From positions 868,001 through 932,000 of the forward strand of contig JAVHNS010000006.1 in assembly GCA_036872755.1 (NCBI GenBank): DNA of 64,000 nucleotides, in the 5' to 3' direction. A program made the position numbers and the translations under genes. The notes under the pieces were generated by a model. That model was not told the origin of the DNA. It saw only the letters and a program-made list of their open reading frames with translations, and did not search any database. The stretch is from Orbilia blumenaviensis. Its lineage: Eukaryota > Ascomycota > Orbiliomycetes > Orbiliales > Orbiliaceae. Below are positions 1 through 12,298 of this stretch, one piece after another (the first letter of the stretch is position 1; each line of letters opens with the position of its first letter).

Positions 1-539
1 GTGCAATTATAAATGTATCATTAGATCAAAAGCGGGTATTAGACTAATATGCCGACATGAACCCATAATACAAACGGGTTTCATTGATATCCCGCGAAGA
101 CTGTAAACAGACTTTTATGAATCAAATATCCTTTTTTATAGATTTTGGCCTTAGAGCTCGTGAGAATTGTTCGGGAGAAATTTGTGCCAAAAACCCGTGG
201 TAAAAACTTTGCAAATGGGGAACCTTGGTTTCGACGCATGGACCATGGGTGGGCCCTCGCATATTTCCGGAACGGACACAAGTCCCGACCAGTTACATTG
301 CCAGTTCCTTATCGATTGTCTTTTTCCGTGTTGAGATGGGCGCTTAGGCAATACCCTCGTAGATATATTATCTCCTTGCCTAGGCATATGTACAGTTACA
401 CCAATCGATATTTATTACTTCCTAGCAAAAACAACATCCTGTCGGCTGATATTTGCAGATTGACGCACACAAGCCCTCTCTATCAATACAAACCCAACAA
501 TTCCCAGCAGTACTACAAGGTTCCTGGTTAATATTAATA
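1..539. other. 5' flank with no supported gene
   Basis: I see no convincing gene here. The open frames on both strands have no family resemblance and mostly lack ATG starts. The last part is presumably the promoter and 5' leader of the phosphatase gene that begins at 540. Confidence 0.5.
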
Positions 540-1552
540 ATGTCGGATTTGGACGCTAGCACTCCCCGCATCTTCCTAGCTCGCCATGGTAAGTTTAGCG
601 CCGCTCAAACTATACGATTGTTCGCTCTTCGTACTAAGAAACCTTATAATTAGGTGAGACGGAATGGACAAAAAACGGCCGCTATACGGGAACTACAGAC
701 CTTGAACTCACACACCATGGGATTAAACAAGTTAAAGGGACGGCTATCCAGCTTGTTGGTCCCGGAAAACTAATCGATCCTGGACGAATCGCACATATAT
801 GGGTTAGCCCGAGAAAGAGAGCGCTGCAAACCTTTTCTTTGTTATTCAATAATTCCAGTAGCTCCATTGGAGATGGGACTACAATTGCCAAGACGAAAGT
901 TACAATTACCGAGGACATTGCGGAGTGGGATTACGGTGATTACGAGGGTTTGCTTGTAGGGGAGATCCGAGCTGGGAGGAAGAAGAGAGGCTTGGATTCG
1001 GAGACCGCATGGAATATCTGGCGAGATGGATGTGAAGGCGGAGAGTAAGTGGAACCTTACGAGTTGATATAGAGAAGCATAGGGCTTACCCGCTAATATT
1101 GATATTCTTCGCGTATAGATCTGCGGAGCAGGTTACTGAAAGACTAGACAGATTGATATCAGAGATTCGTGAAATCCAGGAGCCGTATATGAATGGCGGA
1201 AATGCAGTGGATGTAGTCTTGGTTAGTCTCCCCCTCTTACATTCCGTTTTCTACTAAACCCCTAACCCATCATACTAACTTTCGGCGAATACCTTTAGGT
1301 GGCTCACGGACTTATCCTTAGGGCTTTTGCTAAGAGGTGGCTAAATTATCCGATTGATAGTCCATTGCCTCTCATGTTCTCGCCAGGGGCAATTGGCATT
1401 CTAAGGTCAGATAAATTTCCAGTTTTGATCTGATTTTGATAAAGCAATTACCTGAATTAGAGACACTAACTTAAGAGATTCACAGCTATAAAAATCATGA
1501 TATCGATGAGCCAGGATTCTACTTGGGAATGGCGCTCCCTCTACAAGACTAG
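540..1552 (+). CDS. SHB17: Histidine phosphatase, Shb17-like (sedoheptulose-1,7-bisphosphatase family)
   Basis: Five predicted exons (540-588, 654-1044, 1119-1221, 1299-1405, 1486-1552) join in frame into 238 aa. The phosphohistidine motif RHGETEW is at residues 15-21, split by intron 1. A TSPR-like VSPRKRALQT, the acid-base region EWDYGDYEGL, WNIWRDGCEGGE and the second histidine motif VAHG (H184) follow. This order, together with NHDIDEPG near the C-terminus, matches yeast Shb17, which hydrolyses sedoheptulose-1,7-bisphosphate and feeds riboneogenesis from the cytosol. A phosphoglycerate-mutase-type phosphatase with another sugar-phosphate substrate is the main alternative. The start is the first in-frame ATG with a clean upstream stop. 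The protein is somewhat shorter than yeast Shb17, mainly near the C-terminus. The next gene is convergent, about 160 bp away. Confidence 0.85.
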
Positions 1553-1710
1553 AGTAACGCCAAAACATCTTTTAATATCGAATAGACATAGACCAACTGA
1601 AATTGAGTTAATGCTCTTTTCTACCCCAACGTAACAGTGTCTATCAATCCCACCCATGGTACCTCTATAGATTTCTTGAGGCTAAAAAAGTACGGCTCTA
1701 AGGAAAGGGA

Positions 1711-3369
1711 CTACGGATCCAGGGCACTCTCGCGAATACATCTACCACATCTGCATCCACCTCCCAGGCTCCCCATCAGCCACTCTCTTCTCTTTTTCCA
1801 ACTCTCGATCCTCGGATCGGTATAGCAATCTCTGACCTCCTCCCCCTTTTTAATCTCCCTTAATGTTCTGAACTTCATTTCGCTTTGGCACTGCCACATC
1901 AAACAAGGTTCGCAGTCATGATTTACAAGACTGTAGCAAAGATGCAACGCAGCAACTTCAGGCTGCCCGCTAGTTACATTGTGTCTTGCGGAAGCTGTAC
2001 CCAGGATTTTCGAATGAATAGTAAGGGTGTGCCAAATATCGAAGGTATGAAGAGATACTTTGAATGGATCGACTTCAAGGCGAGTGAGGATGTGGAAAAC
2101 ACACAGAATATTGTCGGAGAAAGTGAAAGGAAGAGTCGGTGGTTTTTGAGGCGGCGGCGGCGGCGGCGAAGAACCGTACAGGTATTTCACCGGAATGATT
2201 TCCAAAGGATTAACGTCCTGCGTCAATGCCATCGCGAGTGTGCGGAGTAAGAGGAGGCTGTAGAGTGCCTTGGTCGGAGTGCTTGACGATGCTGTCGCAG
2301 AGGCATCATTAGCGACAGAGTGGGCTGTATGTGCAGATTTGAACAGAAAGTCGATATCAATTCCACACAACGAAGGGTGATATTTCTCCATTGCCTCGTC
2401 TTTGCAAAGCGTAGAGCAAAACATAACATCGTCGCAACTATCGCACGAGAATGTGTTAAGAGGATCAAGAGGTCCGTTGCAGCAGTCACAAAGGGGGTCG
2501 AAGAGGCGATTGTTGACCGTCAGGATACTCCGTTCGCTGAAGACCTGAGTATCCGTGAGCAGATCCTTGGTAGCATATACACCAAGCTGCCGTGATGTCT
2601 TTGTGATAACTTTGCCCTCTTCTTTAGCATCCGGTACCAGCATTGGCAGTTCTGTCACTTTAACTTCAAAGTTCCCGGAAGATGCTGCCTCAACAAAAGT
2701 ATTGAGGTGAGCCACTGTTTCGTCGGATGTTCTCTCCGGCTCAAAGGTATTCCACGGATATATAACTCTTGCAACCTCTCCTTCCCGTAACTGGAAATCA
2801 GTCACTCCTTTCTCTCGCCCTTGTTTTATTCTGGTATCTGCCTCTTTATATACTTTCTGCAACTCGTCATCGTCCGGATAAATTTTGATAGATGCATCTG
2901 ATTGTTCCCATGCATCCAACAGGCACCCAATCTCCAATAACGAGGAGCAAATCAATCTCCTCGCTAAAATATCGGTTTTCTTGAGATCTTTGTCCTCTTC
3001 TTCCGTTATTTCTGGCACAGAATCGTAATCTTGCACTTCAACCTCTGTAATGTCCTCGTCAGTCGCAAACGTATCTTTAGGTTGTGCTCTCCTCCCTCTC
3101 CAAGCCACCAAGCCAACAAATCCGAACTCAGACTCCTCATGCGCTTCTAAAAGCTCCTGCACTAGTAGTAAGGCTCGATACGCATCACCGATCGCCAGTT
3201 CTGGGTATCCTAGTTTGGCATGGGCAATAGCCCTTTCCTGCCAGAGGTCAGGATCATATGGTGAGATGGCGAGGGCCTCAGTTAAGAGATTTCGTGAACG
3301 AAGCGGGTCTTCGTCTAGTGACATTTTTGCCTCTTGGGCAAGGCGGCCGACTCGTTTTTCGGGTAACAT
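1711..3369 (-). CDS. TPR / MYND-like zinc / SET domain protein
   Basis: Intronless 552-aa frame with an ATG start at 3369. Residues 1-75 look like TPR helices. Residues 290-336 hold a MYND-type cysteine pattern (CDCC, CDSC, CSTLC, H-x4-C). A divergent SET core follows, with the AdoMet/pseudoknot motif NHDCEP (483-488, normally NHSCxPN), then GEEVRDCY and a post-SET C-x-C-x2-C cluster (539-544). SMYD-like proteins with this order are lysine methyltransferases acting on histone or non-histone substrates. The N-x-x-C core is kept but the usual N after P is C here, so activity is uncertain. A PPPPPP run (402-407) lies in the insert between zinc and SET parts. It lies head-to-tail upstream of nothing obvious; the next minus gene is 515 bp upstream. 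Confidence 0.75.
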   Translation of the reverse strand: MLPEKRVGRLAQEAKMSLDEDPLRSRNLLTEALAISPYDPDLWQERAIAHAKLGYPELAIGDAYRALLLVQELLEAHEESEFGFVGLVAWRGRRAQPKDTFATDEDITEVEVQDYDSVPEITEEEDKDLKKTDILARRLICSSLLEIGCLLDAWEQSDASIKIYPDDDELQKVYKEADTRIKQGREKGVTDFQLREGEVARVIYPWNTFEPERTSDETVAHLNTFVEAASSGNFEVKVTELPMLVPDAKEEGKVITKTSRQLGVYATKDLLTDTQVFSERSILTVNNRLFDPLCDCCNGPLDPLNTFSCDSCDDVMFCSTLCKDEAMEKYHPSLCGIDIDFLFKSAHTAHSVANDASATASSSTPTKALYSLLLLRTLAMALTQDVNPLEIIPVKYLYGSSPPPPPPQKPPTLPFTFSDNILCVFHILTRLEVDPFKVSLHTFDIWHTLTIHSKILGTASARHNVTSGQPEVAALHLCYSLVNHDCEPCLMWQCQSEMKFRTLREIKKGEEVRDCYTDPRIESWKKRREWLMGSLGGGCRCGRCIRESALDP

Positions 3370-3883
3370 ATCGAATATTCAAATCAGAATCTGGACCCAA
3401 TAACAGGCTTGTAGCTTAGCTTGGGAGGATGCATGGGCCAGGGATTAAATTTTGCATATTTGGAGAGGTTTTCAGACAGAACTGTGTTGTGTGTCGTTTA
3501 GTGTTAAGGAACCAAAAGGGGAAATAGGATTGCGAGCAAACGATCAAACACTGTTGGATTTGGTACGCCGATAGCCTTGCGTTGTTTAAAGTCACTCACT
3601 GCACTGACCACCGCCTATCGGGCAACGAAACGTTCTGGCTAAGTTAGATTCACAAGCTGCCTAGGAAGTAGTCTCGATCCCTAGGAAGCTAAACTAGAGT
3701 ATTTTCACTCCAAATTATGTATATTAATTTGGAAGAATGTCTGCTCCTAACATTCTAATCATTTAAATCCGTACATCTAACGAAGTATCCTATTATAACG
3801 CGCTACGCACTCCTAGGCGGTCCGCAAATTCCGTATATTCCCAGTATATCAAATCCTATGTAAATTTTGTTAGCTGCCTCCTT
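3370..3883. other. Intergenic spacer, AT-rich
   Basis: About 510 bp between two minus-strand genes. It should contain the promoter of the MYND/SET gene and the 3' end of the F-box gene. I recognise no element in it. Confidence 0.4.
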
Positions 3884-6800
3884 CTAATAGGTGCATGACC
3901 CTACTAGATGCAGGTATAATTGGATGTGACTTACCGATTCCAGAATATCCAGGTCTTCTACATGACCATCCCCAGCTCCCTCGCAGTCGCCTAAATCGTA
4001 GGAGCTATGCTCATCCCCTTTCGTAAGTTGGATTTTCATACCAACGGTCAGCATAGGCTTTTGGGAGTGTCCCTGCAGCGTTTTATAGAATACTTTTATT
4101 TTGGTGATAATCTCTTGTCCTGAGAAAATATTAAGCGTATGCACTTTGCTTGTGTGACCAATGTGTCCTAACACTTTGGGAATACTTGTGTACTCAGTAT
4201 TTGAATAGAATAAAACAATTCCGGAAAGTCGAGATGGGGTTTGTGGCTGGAATGATGCCATGACTTTTTTGCAGCCAGCTAGGGATGTCTCAGCTGTGAA
4301 TTTCCAGTCACATCCCACAGGCCATTCTTGGAATACGCCCGCTCTTGGCTTGAGGCTAGGGACGAGCTGCGCATTAGCAGGTTCAAGACCCGCTATAGGC
4401 CTCCGAGGGCGCTGTGTCTCTCTGTCAAGTTTTACCGTGATTACCCCAATGTCTAATAAAGTCGTTTCGGTTCGGCGCTTGTGGTTGGCCCATGGAAGGT
4501 TAGATATTATAGTCTAGACTTAGAAGACAAAAAAGAAGCAATAAAGACGACTGGCTACTAAATCCTTACCTGGCCAAATCGACAATATAAACCTACTATT
4601 TTCGTATTTTCTTTGTTGTTCGGGGCGAGATCAACGATCCGAGTTTTGGCTTCCTCCCGCTCTCCAGCATCACAGACCGGACAACATATATTGAATTTAC
4701 GATTGTAAGAGGTGGAGAACTACGCCTAGTCAGCAATAGTAGAATTTTGGAGACAAGGTTTGGGTTCAACAGACCGAAAGCCCACTTATTTGCCCGCTAT
4801 CTTTGACGACGGTGATACTCATTCCCGAAATATACTCGCCTCCACTACTATTGATAAATATATCTGTAGCCGCCCCCGTAGGCTTCCCGACTACAAAAGG
4901 TATCAGTCCACTTTCGACCCTGTAGATTTGTATGGCGCATATATCATTATGAAGCCCAGAAACCCATAATGATAACCTAGCGATAGTCTCAAAGCCGCCA
5001 ATATATTCTATCGGACTAAATTCCGGGTTAGGGTGAGGATTGTCTTGTAATCGAAAATGAAGATTAGACGACTGATAGAATGATTCGTGGTTAAGGGACA
5101 TGTTTGCGTTTAGGATAGGTAGATGGGGCTTCCAGAAGTATTGATTGATAAACTTTTGCTCTGCAGGCACCGCTGAGGCCACAATAAAACTAGGCCGAAG
5201 TATTTGCAAGCTCGTGATGCTGAATGACTACAAAAGCAGGTTTGATGTTAGGTAAATATTTCTCTGGAACGTCAAGTGCACGTTACAATGTTATCAACTA
5301 GTCTTTGAACGAACATTCAACTCAACAATCATCTGCGATATGAAAGCTGTAGTCCTCGGCCAGACTGGTCCCATATTCCACCGTTTAATCGCGCATCCCT
5401 CCAAATGGGATTTGCCAATCCATATGGGTTCGGGGTCTGGCGAATCTGAGCTAACAACTGAAATATCAACTATTCCATAATTGTTAGCAGCGACATGCAT
5501 TATCAATGTTTCTGTAGGCGCCCTCGGTTTAAAGGAAACGAAGCGGGAGTCGAATCGATTGATATTTCCTATTGCTTCCCCAGACGGCAGAAATTCGAAC
5601 CCGCTGACAAATCGTAGACGAGTGTCACCTTTATATGAAACATTCATCCCGCTTGCCGTAATATTATCAATGGTTCCTGAGAATTTTGTAGCTGTGCCGT
5701 CAATGAGTGTCGGAGCCTCTAATCGCAGTTGAGACGTTGCTCCTACCGCCAAAAAGGCTGTCCGATCCTCGGTTTGGAGTATGTAGGTCTCTCCAGCATT
5801 TTCAATTTCTGTCGGTTCTTGGATCCGATTATGCATAACCATAACGAATAAGTCGGCGCAAAGGTACCAAATACGCCTGCGATTGTCTACATTCAGGTCC
5901 TGGCGCTTGGTCAGGCGGCTTGCGACGACAAACAATTGATACCAGGAGTCTATCGAAGTATCATTCTTCTGATACCTAAGGAAACCAAGCCGCTCTTGGA
6001 AACCGAACATTTCTCTCCAGATCACATCTGGAATATCAACTACCCGGTTGGAAGTAATCTTTTGAAGATTCAGGATATCTGACCACTCAAGAAAAACCAT
6101 TATTTGCTGGACAAGTTCAAGTGGAAGAGGTAAGAAGTCCGGTATTGTCCTCGGAAACTCATCGACAGCCTCGGTGCCATCAGACTGGAAATTTTTACGC
6201 TACTCATCAAGCTCACGATGTAAATCCGACAAGTTTGCAGGCATGACCTCAACATATTCGAGTTCTGTTGGAATATAATTATCCCATGGCCATCCCGATA
6301 CTGCCTTTTGATACTCCGAAATTCCGCCCCATTCGCTTGGGAAGTATACTCTATAATTGTCGGTAGGGAGGTCGCCAAATAATCCAAGGAGATGTAAATA
6401 TACTTCCTGCGAAAACTGCACCACCCCGCAGCTAAACGCGAGGTCTCTGAAGATCTCCAGGCAAATATTATGGATTGGATAACAAAAAAAGAACAGATCA
6501 CACTCAAGTATTTTGTATGTACCTTCTGACGGATCCCAGACTTCGGGCCAATCTCCCTCGAACTCTGGGATTCTGGCTTTCTCCGATACAAAAGGGGGGT
6601 TAGGATCACCATCCGAGGCCAAATACACTAAAATTTGACTTTAGTTTAAATGTTCTAACTTATGTTTTGAGTAATAATAAATAATATGGGAGTTGTTATC
6701 AAAGAATGCCAACATGACTAGCGTCGGTCGACCTGCGCACTAGGTACCTAGGTATACAGCTAGGATAAATCGATACTCACATAGCCTGATATCAGAGAGC

Positions 6801-6886
6801 CATTCGTTCGAAGCTCTGGCAGTGTCAGTGCCTTCCCGGGTGATTCTGGTACCGCAGATTGCGCAGAATGGCGTATATGGGGTCAT
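3884..6886 (-). CDS. F-box-type protein of the DUF7600 class with jacalin-like C-terminal region; in-frame TAG
   Basis: Predicted exons 6781-6886, 5315-6627, 4775-5227, 4570-4719 and 3884-4513 give one frame of 884 codons. The start is ATG at 6886 directly before a zinc-like FCAICG motif; an in-frame stop lies just upstream. After LASDGDPNPP the protein runs through a conserved-looking central part to an F-box-like helix (LPLPLELVQQIMVFLEWSDI) and NRRRIWYLC, the order of fungal DUF7600 F-box proteins. The last three exons resemble beta-prism (jacalin-like) repeats. F-box proteins recruit targets to SCF ubiquitin ligases; the target is unknown. Oddity: a TAG at 6200-6202 interrupts the frame between the two conserved parts, and donors of introns 2 and 3 (GTTCGT, GTCTGT) are weak. 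It is either a decaying gene or has an unusual intron. Family assignment is from memory of the pattern. Confidence 0.55.
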
Positions 6887-8237
6887 CTTTGATCATGAAA
6901 ATTTTAAAGCTGAGATGGGATGGGATGTAGTCTCGGTCCCGATGGAATGCATATGAATCATCTCCGAATTCGAATTCTCCAGTCCATACATGTTGTGATG
7001 TGACCAGTAAATGTTTGTCACATAGCAACTCCGTGTATGGCAATTTACGACAAACAGAAGCAGGGATCAGATGTGTTGGGATCCAACACGCATGAACTCT
7101 ATAGCCTGCTATTGCACATGTGGTTAACATTGTTGCAAAGACCGAATCGATGAAATCCATTTAAATCTAGAAATTCCAATTTATTATACCTCAGACCGTA
7201 CGACTGAGATAATTCGAACATTAATACGGAGATCGGATATAAATCAAGCCCGTCAAGCAATCGGGGAGAGCGGCATCATTTTATACTTTGATAATGACAT
7301 GGCTTGGGCCGGTGTTCAAGCCGAAAGTTTCGAAACGAGCCTATCAATTGCTATTCCGAAACTGTGTGGTCCAGGGTGCGATTCTTACCTAATATCGCTC
7401 CTTGCGTAACCATTCACAGCTGCAGAACAGACAAGCTGGGCCTGCTGATAATGCAGAGTAAATACCACGAAAATTGCCGTAGATATTGCACAACATCGAG
7501 GAGGGAATGTCACCATAAGGCCCTTGGGCATCCTTTCTCCACCCTTAGAAATCAATTGACAGCTTCGCCGGCCTAGCCGGGCAATTGTAACAAAATAACA
7601 GCAATCTACCCAAACGGACAAGGACAATTGCGAGATCGCACGCCATATCGCAGGATGTTAACGTGCGAGTATGCTAGTGTCCACCAACATCATAACGCGA
7701 CTATATCTACCAACCATGTCTCTCGCATCATGCCACGATTGTAATCATAACCGAAAACGAGGGAATTTTTTTTTCACTTTAGGTTACAATTACGCTTTCA
7801 TTATCAGATCCGCAACCTTCAGTTATCGTATACGATAATCGGCAGGCGGGAGAGCCAACTTGGCTAAAAGGAATAAGTTAGGATATGGGGAACTCTCCGG
7901 ATAAGCTCAAGCTCGATAGCGGCAAGGATAGCAAGCTAACCCCAGGAAATATTGTCGCATGTAATACAACAGTAACGGTTACGGAGAAACGAAAGAGAGA
8001 GTACAGCGAGGTCGGGAGGTATCGAGGCGGGTCAGAGAAGAGGATATATACCGATGTGATCGCCCCGCCGGCGGTACACACTTCTTTTCTTTCTCTTCTA
8101 CTTGAATCTCATTCTTTTCCTGCTCCGTAGGCCAGTTTCCCCAGATTTTCAATACATTCTTGTGCTTCGAAACCCTTTTATATCGTAATCCGTAAGGAAA
8201 TATAGTCGTTTTTACTGCCTAAGTTCATATAATCGCA
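6887..8237. other. Divergent intergenic region
   Basis: 1.35 kb between the F-box gene (minus) and the dioxygenase gene (plus). Small open frames at 6825-7160 (minus) and 7885-8130 (plus) look non-coding; the first overlaps exon 1 of the F-box gene in another frame. Both promoters should lie here. Confidence 0.4.
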
Positions 8238-9601
8238 ATGGCTCCATCTGCCATCAAAGCGGAGGAAGCTGCCGCTGCTCAAGCTGTTCCTTCTGTCACG
8301 GAGAAATTAAAGGCCGCCAGTATCGAAGAGAAAGCCAGGCAAACTTTTATCCCAGGATTCACAAACTATCTCAATGCTGCTCCGGATGAGCCATACGAAT
8401 GGGAGCAGTTTACTCCAGCATTCCCAGATGTCAAATGGGACCCAATCCCAGATGGTATTCCCTATGAAGACAAGGGCCTCCTCGGTGACCCTACATACAG
8501 CCGTCTGCTCCAAGGCGCTTCAGAGGTCTTTGACTACACCCCCAAAATAGGGACCGAAATCCGTGGTGTCCAGTTGAAAGACCTCACGGACGACCAGAAG
8601 AATGACCTCGCCAGACTGTTAGCCAATAGAGGAGTTGTATTTTTCCGAGACCAGGAGGGTTTCGATATCGATACCCAATTAGAGCTTGGGAGATACTGGG
8701 GAAAGCTGCACAAGCATGCCACAACTATGTTGCCCAAGAATGGAATTGAGGAGGTCCACGTCATCCATACCACCAAGAACAGCAAGAACCAAACGGCTTT
8801 GTTTACCCCGTATGTTAATGTTCCACAAAAGTATCCTCAATTCCGAACCTCAAACTAACTAAAATGTCGATAGATCTTACCTTTGGCACTCCGATGTCAC
8901 ATATGAGCTCCAACCTCCATCTTATACTTCCCTTGCCGTCCTTGCTGGACCTCCTCGTGGTGGCGGCGGGGATACCATTTGGTCTTCCAACTATGCTCTC
9001 TATGATCTCCTCTCCCCAGCTATGCAAAAATACCTTGAGTCCTTAACTGCTCTTCACTCTGCTGAAGAGCAAGCACAGGGTTCCCGTAATGCTGGCCGTC
9101 CCGTCCGTCGTGAACCAGTTGTTACCGAACATCCACTCGTCCGAACCAACCCGGTAACTGGTTGGAAAGGCGTATTTTTCAACCCTGGTTTCGTCAAGGG
9201 CTTCGTCGGCGTTCCAAAGCTCGAGTATGAATTTATATATAAATATTTAACCGAGTTGATTACATCGAGCCCGGAAATCCAGGCGAGATTCACGTGGGAG
9301 AAAGGGAGCGTAGCAATTTGGGATAATCGTGTTACTGTAAGTGCCTCCGAACCCATACCGGGTTCAAATCTGGGGTTTCGAGATTTTAAATCCAGCTCTA
9401 ACACATTCATGATTCGCCTAGAACCATACGCCCTCATACGGATTCGCGCCTCACCGCCGGCACGGTGTTCGCGTTGCCGCAACCGCAGAAAAACCATACC
9501 TTGACCCAAATAGCACCTCTCAAGACCAAGACCTCGACAAGTTGCTGGGCAGAGAGCCGACGAACAAGGATGGATCCGGTATCAGCAACTATAACGACTA
9601 A
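8238..9601 (+). CDS. Alpha-ketoglutarate-dependent sulfonate/taurine dioxygenase (TauD/Jlp1 family)
   Basis: Three exons (8238-8809, 8874-9336, 9422-9601) encode 404 aa, close to the length of yeast Jlp1. Fe(II) ligands are visible: WHSD (H196, D198) and a distal histidine in NRVTNH (H347), with the 2-oxoglutarate-binding arginine in HRRHGVRV near residue 363. KIGTEIRGVQLKDL and GVVFFRDQ are the usual N-terminal family landmarks. The enzyme uses oxygen and 2-oxoglutarate to hydroxylate sulfonates, releasing sulfite for sulfur assimilation; yeast Jlp1 does this with several sulfonates. The intron positions restore the two iron-binding motifs exactly. The substrate cannot be read from sequence; other TauD-fold enzymes act on 2,4-D or phenylacetates. 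The flavoenzyme downstream lies on the same strand. Confidence 0.88.
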
Positions 9602-10654
9602 ATAATCCGAACGGGTTTCGGGACATATCATTTCGGTTCGTGACGAGCCGATGTAAAACGCAAGAAGCCACGAGTTGGCCTCGGATTCAGTATGATTTTC
9701 TGTATACGTAGGAACGCAATTGGGAAATGCAAATGTTTTTAGCGTTTTTGGTTTATTTGTATATTACGATCAAAAAAACAGGGCAACATTTTTGACATTC
9801 GCATTACAACTATTGTGGTTGAGGACGTGGTGCTGACGGCAACTAAGACACGCGACAAGGTTGGGTCTTCTCAATGTTCGGTTTGTCTCCGTTTGCCCCC
9901 GCGTGGCGATCCTGAAAACTGGCCGGCGTATCGAGAGCTCGAGAAAGTACTCTTGCCAAACGAGTTAGCCCAAGCAAAAAGGAACCCCCAGATGTATCTA
10001 AATCTGGTCTTGACCGAAAAATGGGGTCTACAGTCCAAATACATCTTCCATCTATAGAGTGAAACTGACGGACCAGAATTCTCGCGAAAGTCGAACCGGC
10101 GTAGGACGGCAAGCCCCATCCACAAAGTACTAGAGCGTGAAGAACTAGATCGGCAGCCGCACGAGTTCTCCACAATCAAGTTTAAGCACATTCCTTGACA
10201 CCTCAGAACCCGTGCTAGCTAGTCCTGTAGCTGATCCAAAAACGAGAATCTTGTGTTCCCACACCTCCGCCCATTGCATTCAGAACCAGTCCGACATTGT
10301 CTCGAAGACCAGTTAAATCTCTCGCTCGATCGCAGTGATTGCATATTGCGCGCATTTTTCGGAGCTGCATAGCATTAGATCCGAGTATTGTAGCTGTCAC
10401 AAGTGCGCAGCTACACAAAAGAGAATGGGTATCATTCTGTCCAAGCTTCGAAGCTTGCGCCTCGCAATCGGCATAATACTCGAACAGATATGTGTCCCCA
10501 CTCTGCCTCAATCACCCTTGCGCCGGTAATTTTTAATTTAGTTAAATCTTGTGTTTGTACCTAGCTAGCCATGGAAATTGCTATAAACCTATCATATGAA
10601 ATTTTGAGATCGATTGTGATATTTGAATAAAACTAACGTTCCCTCACAAATCAG
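9602..10654. other. Intergenic region including the unresolved 5' end of the flavoenzyme gene
   Basis: 1.05 kb with no confident gene. Between 9815 and 10057 a plus-strand frame without ATG reads rather like protein, but I cannot assign it. The first exon of the following flavoenzyme must lie somewhere in the last few hundred bases, because its acceptor at 10652-10654 is clear and no in-frame ATG precedes it. Confidence 0.4.
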
Positions 10655-12298
10655 TTCTAGATAACGCCATAGCTCGCCTCCGCAAGTCCCCCGGCCTCCC
10701 GCTCCCAAACCCCACAAAGTCATTCTGGCTACTCCCGGAATCACCACTACTTGCTCGCATCCAGTCTCCAAAGTTACCCGAAACAGCAGATATTATAGTC
10801 ATAGGCTCGGGGATAACCTCCACCGGTTTCCTTCGGGAATTATATAGACTAAATTCAGATCTTAATGTGGTCCTATTGGAGGCTCGTGGTCCATGCACCG
10901 GCGCTACAGGACGCAATGGCGGGCACATAAAAGAAGGGCCGTACGAGGAATACCCGCGGTTAAAACGTATATATGGCAATGAAATTGCTGCGCGGATTCT
11001 ACGATTTCGACTACGACATCTGGAAGAACTAAAGGCTGTTGCGAAGGAAGAAGGTGAGGATTGTCTCCAAGAAAGTGAGGTCAGGGAAGTCACTGGAACC
11101 GATGTATATTTCGACCATGATGTGATGAAAGAAGGAGTCGAGAGACTCGAGGAGTGGAAAAGAGAGAATCCTGAGATGGGGAGAGAGTGGGGCGTTTGGG
11201 ATCAAGAAACTACTCGCAAGAAGCTAAATATGCCCACTGCTACTGGCGCGATCTATGGACCTGCTGGTGCTCTATGGCCGTATCGCTTTTGCACATCAAT
11301 TCTGGCCCGTCTGATATCCTCTCATCCGAATCTCAAGATCGAGTCCTATACACCAGTGGAAGATATTTCATTCGACTCGTCTACCTCAATATATACAGTC
11401 TCGACCCCGCGTGGTAAAGTTACCTCAAAAACTGTAGTCCATACGACAAATGGGTGGTCATCACATTTACTACCAGGGCTTAGCGGGAAGGTCTTCGCCT
11501 TTCAGGGCCAGATGTCAGCGCAAGAGACCCCAGAGGGTGTACCCGCTATGGGAGAGCAGTATTCTTGGTCTTTTATTCACAAACAAGGTTTTGACTACCT
11601 CACACAGGTTTGTGCACTGGCTATTTGAAATTACTGCTACAAGAATTCTAACTCGTTCGTAGCGTCCGAGCACTTCTATTATCCATCCCGATGGGACTGC
11701 AACTCAAATCGCCGGTGAAATGATGTACGGTGGTGGTTGGGCCAATACCGAAAACATGGGCCTGGATGTCTGTGGCTCTGCTGATGATACGAAGCTAAAT
11801 TATCTTGCTGCAGCACATCTATCAGGTCTATTACCCTACGTATTCGGGTCAGGCTACGACCTCAACGGCACCAGGTCTTGGGAGGGTACCAAAGTTAAGA
11901 ATATGTGGACTGGAGTTCTTGGGATGAGTGCGGATGGACTACCTTGGGTTGGAAGGGTCCCCACGGCATTGTCGACTAGAAAAAAACCAAAGGAGGGTAA
12001 AAGCGAGAACGGAGTGCAAATGGGCGAATGGTGTGCCGTGGGTTTCAGCGGTGAGGGAATGGTCAATTGTTGGGGCTGTGCAACTGCATTGGCAAGGATG
12101 GTGTTAGGAGAAGGGCTTAACGGAAATGTAAAAGGGAAGGAAGCCAGAATTAGAGCTTTGAGAGGGGAAGAGGATGTGAAGCGCTGGAAAGATGAAGGGC
12201 TAGAAGAATGGTTCCCAGCGGACTTTCTCATCAAAGATTCTAGGATTGGAAAGGCAGACCCTACTGACCTGATCGGCGCCCTATTGGGTATAGACTAG
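10655..12298 (+). CDS. FAD-dependent oxidoreductase (DAO family), 5' exon not resolved
   Basis: Two visible exons (10655-11607, 11663-12298). The FAD-binding Rossmann motif IIVIGSGITSTGFLREL is followed by VVLLEAR, the flavin contact TGATGRNGGHIK, then GALWPYRF and the C-terminal VGFSGEGM near the flavin. This is the arrangement of DAO-type oxidases/dehydrogenases (D-amino acid, glycine/sarcosine oxidase-like and GgaOx-like proteins of fungi), which oxidise amines or amino acids in cytosol or peroxisome. No typical SKL peroxisome signal is present at the C-terminus (GALLGID). The first visible codons follow an acceptor at 10652-10654 and lack an ATG, so a short upstream exon is missing. It follows the sulfonate dioxygenase on the same strand, which suggests but does not show a shared catabolic role. 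Confidence 0.8.

Noticed and set aside
6825..7160. 111-aa minus-strand frame
   Set aside because: Overlaps exon 1 of the F-box gene in another frame; the FCAICG frame explains the sequence better.
9350..9375. GGTTCAAATC word suggesting a tRNA T-arm
   Set aside because: It lies in an intron of the dioxygenase and no acceptor, D or anticodon stem can be formed around it.
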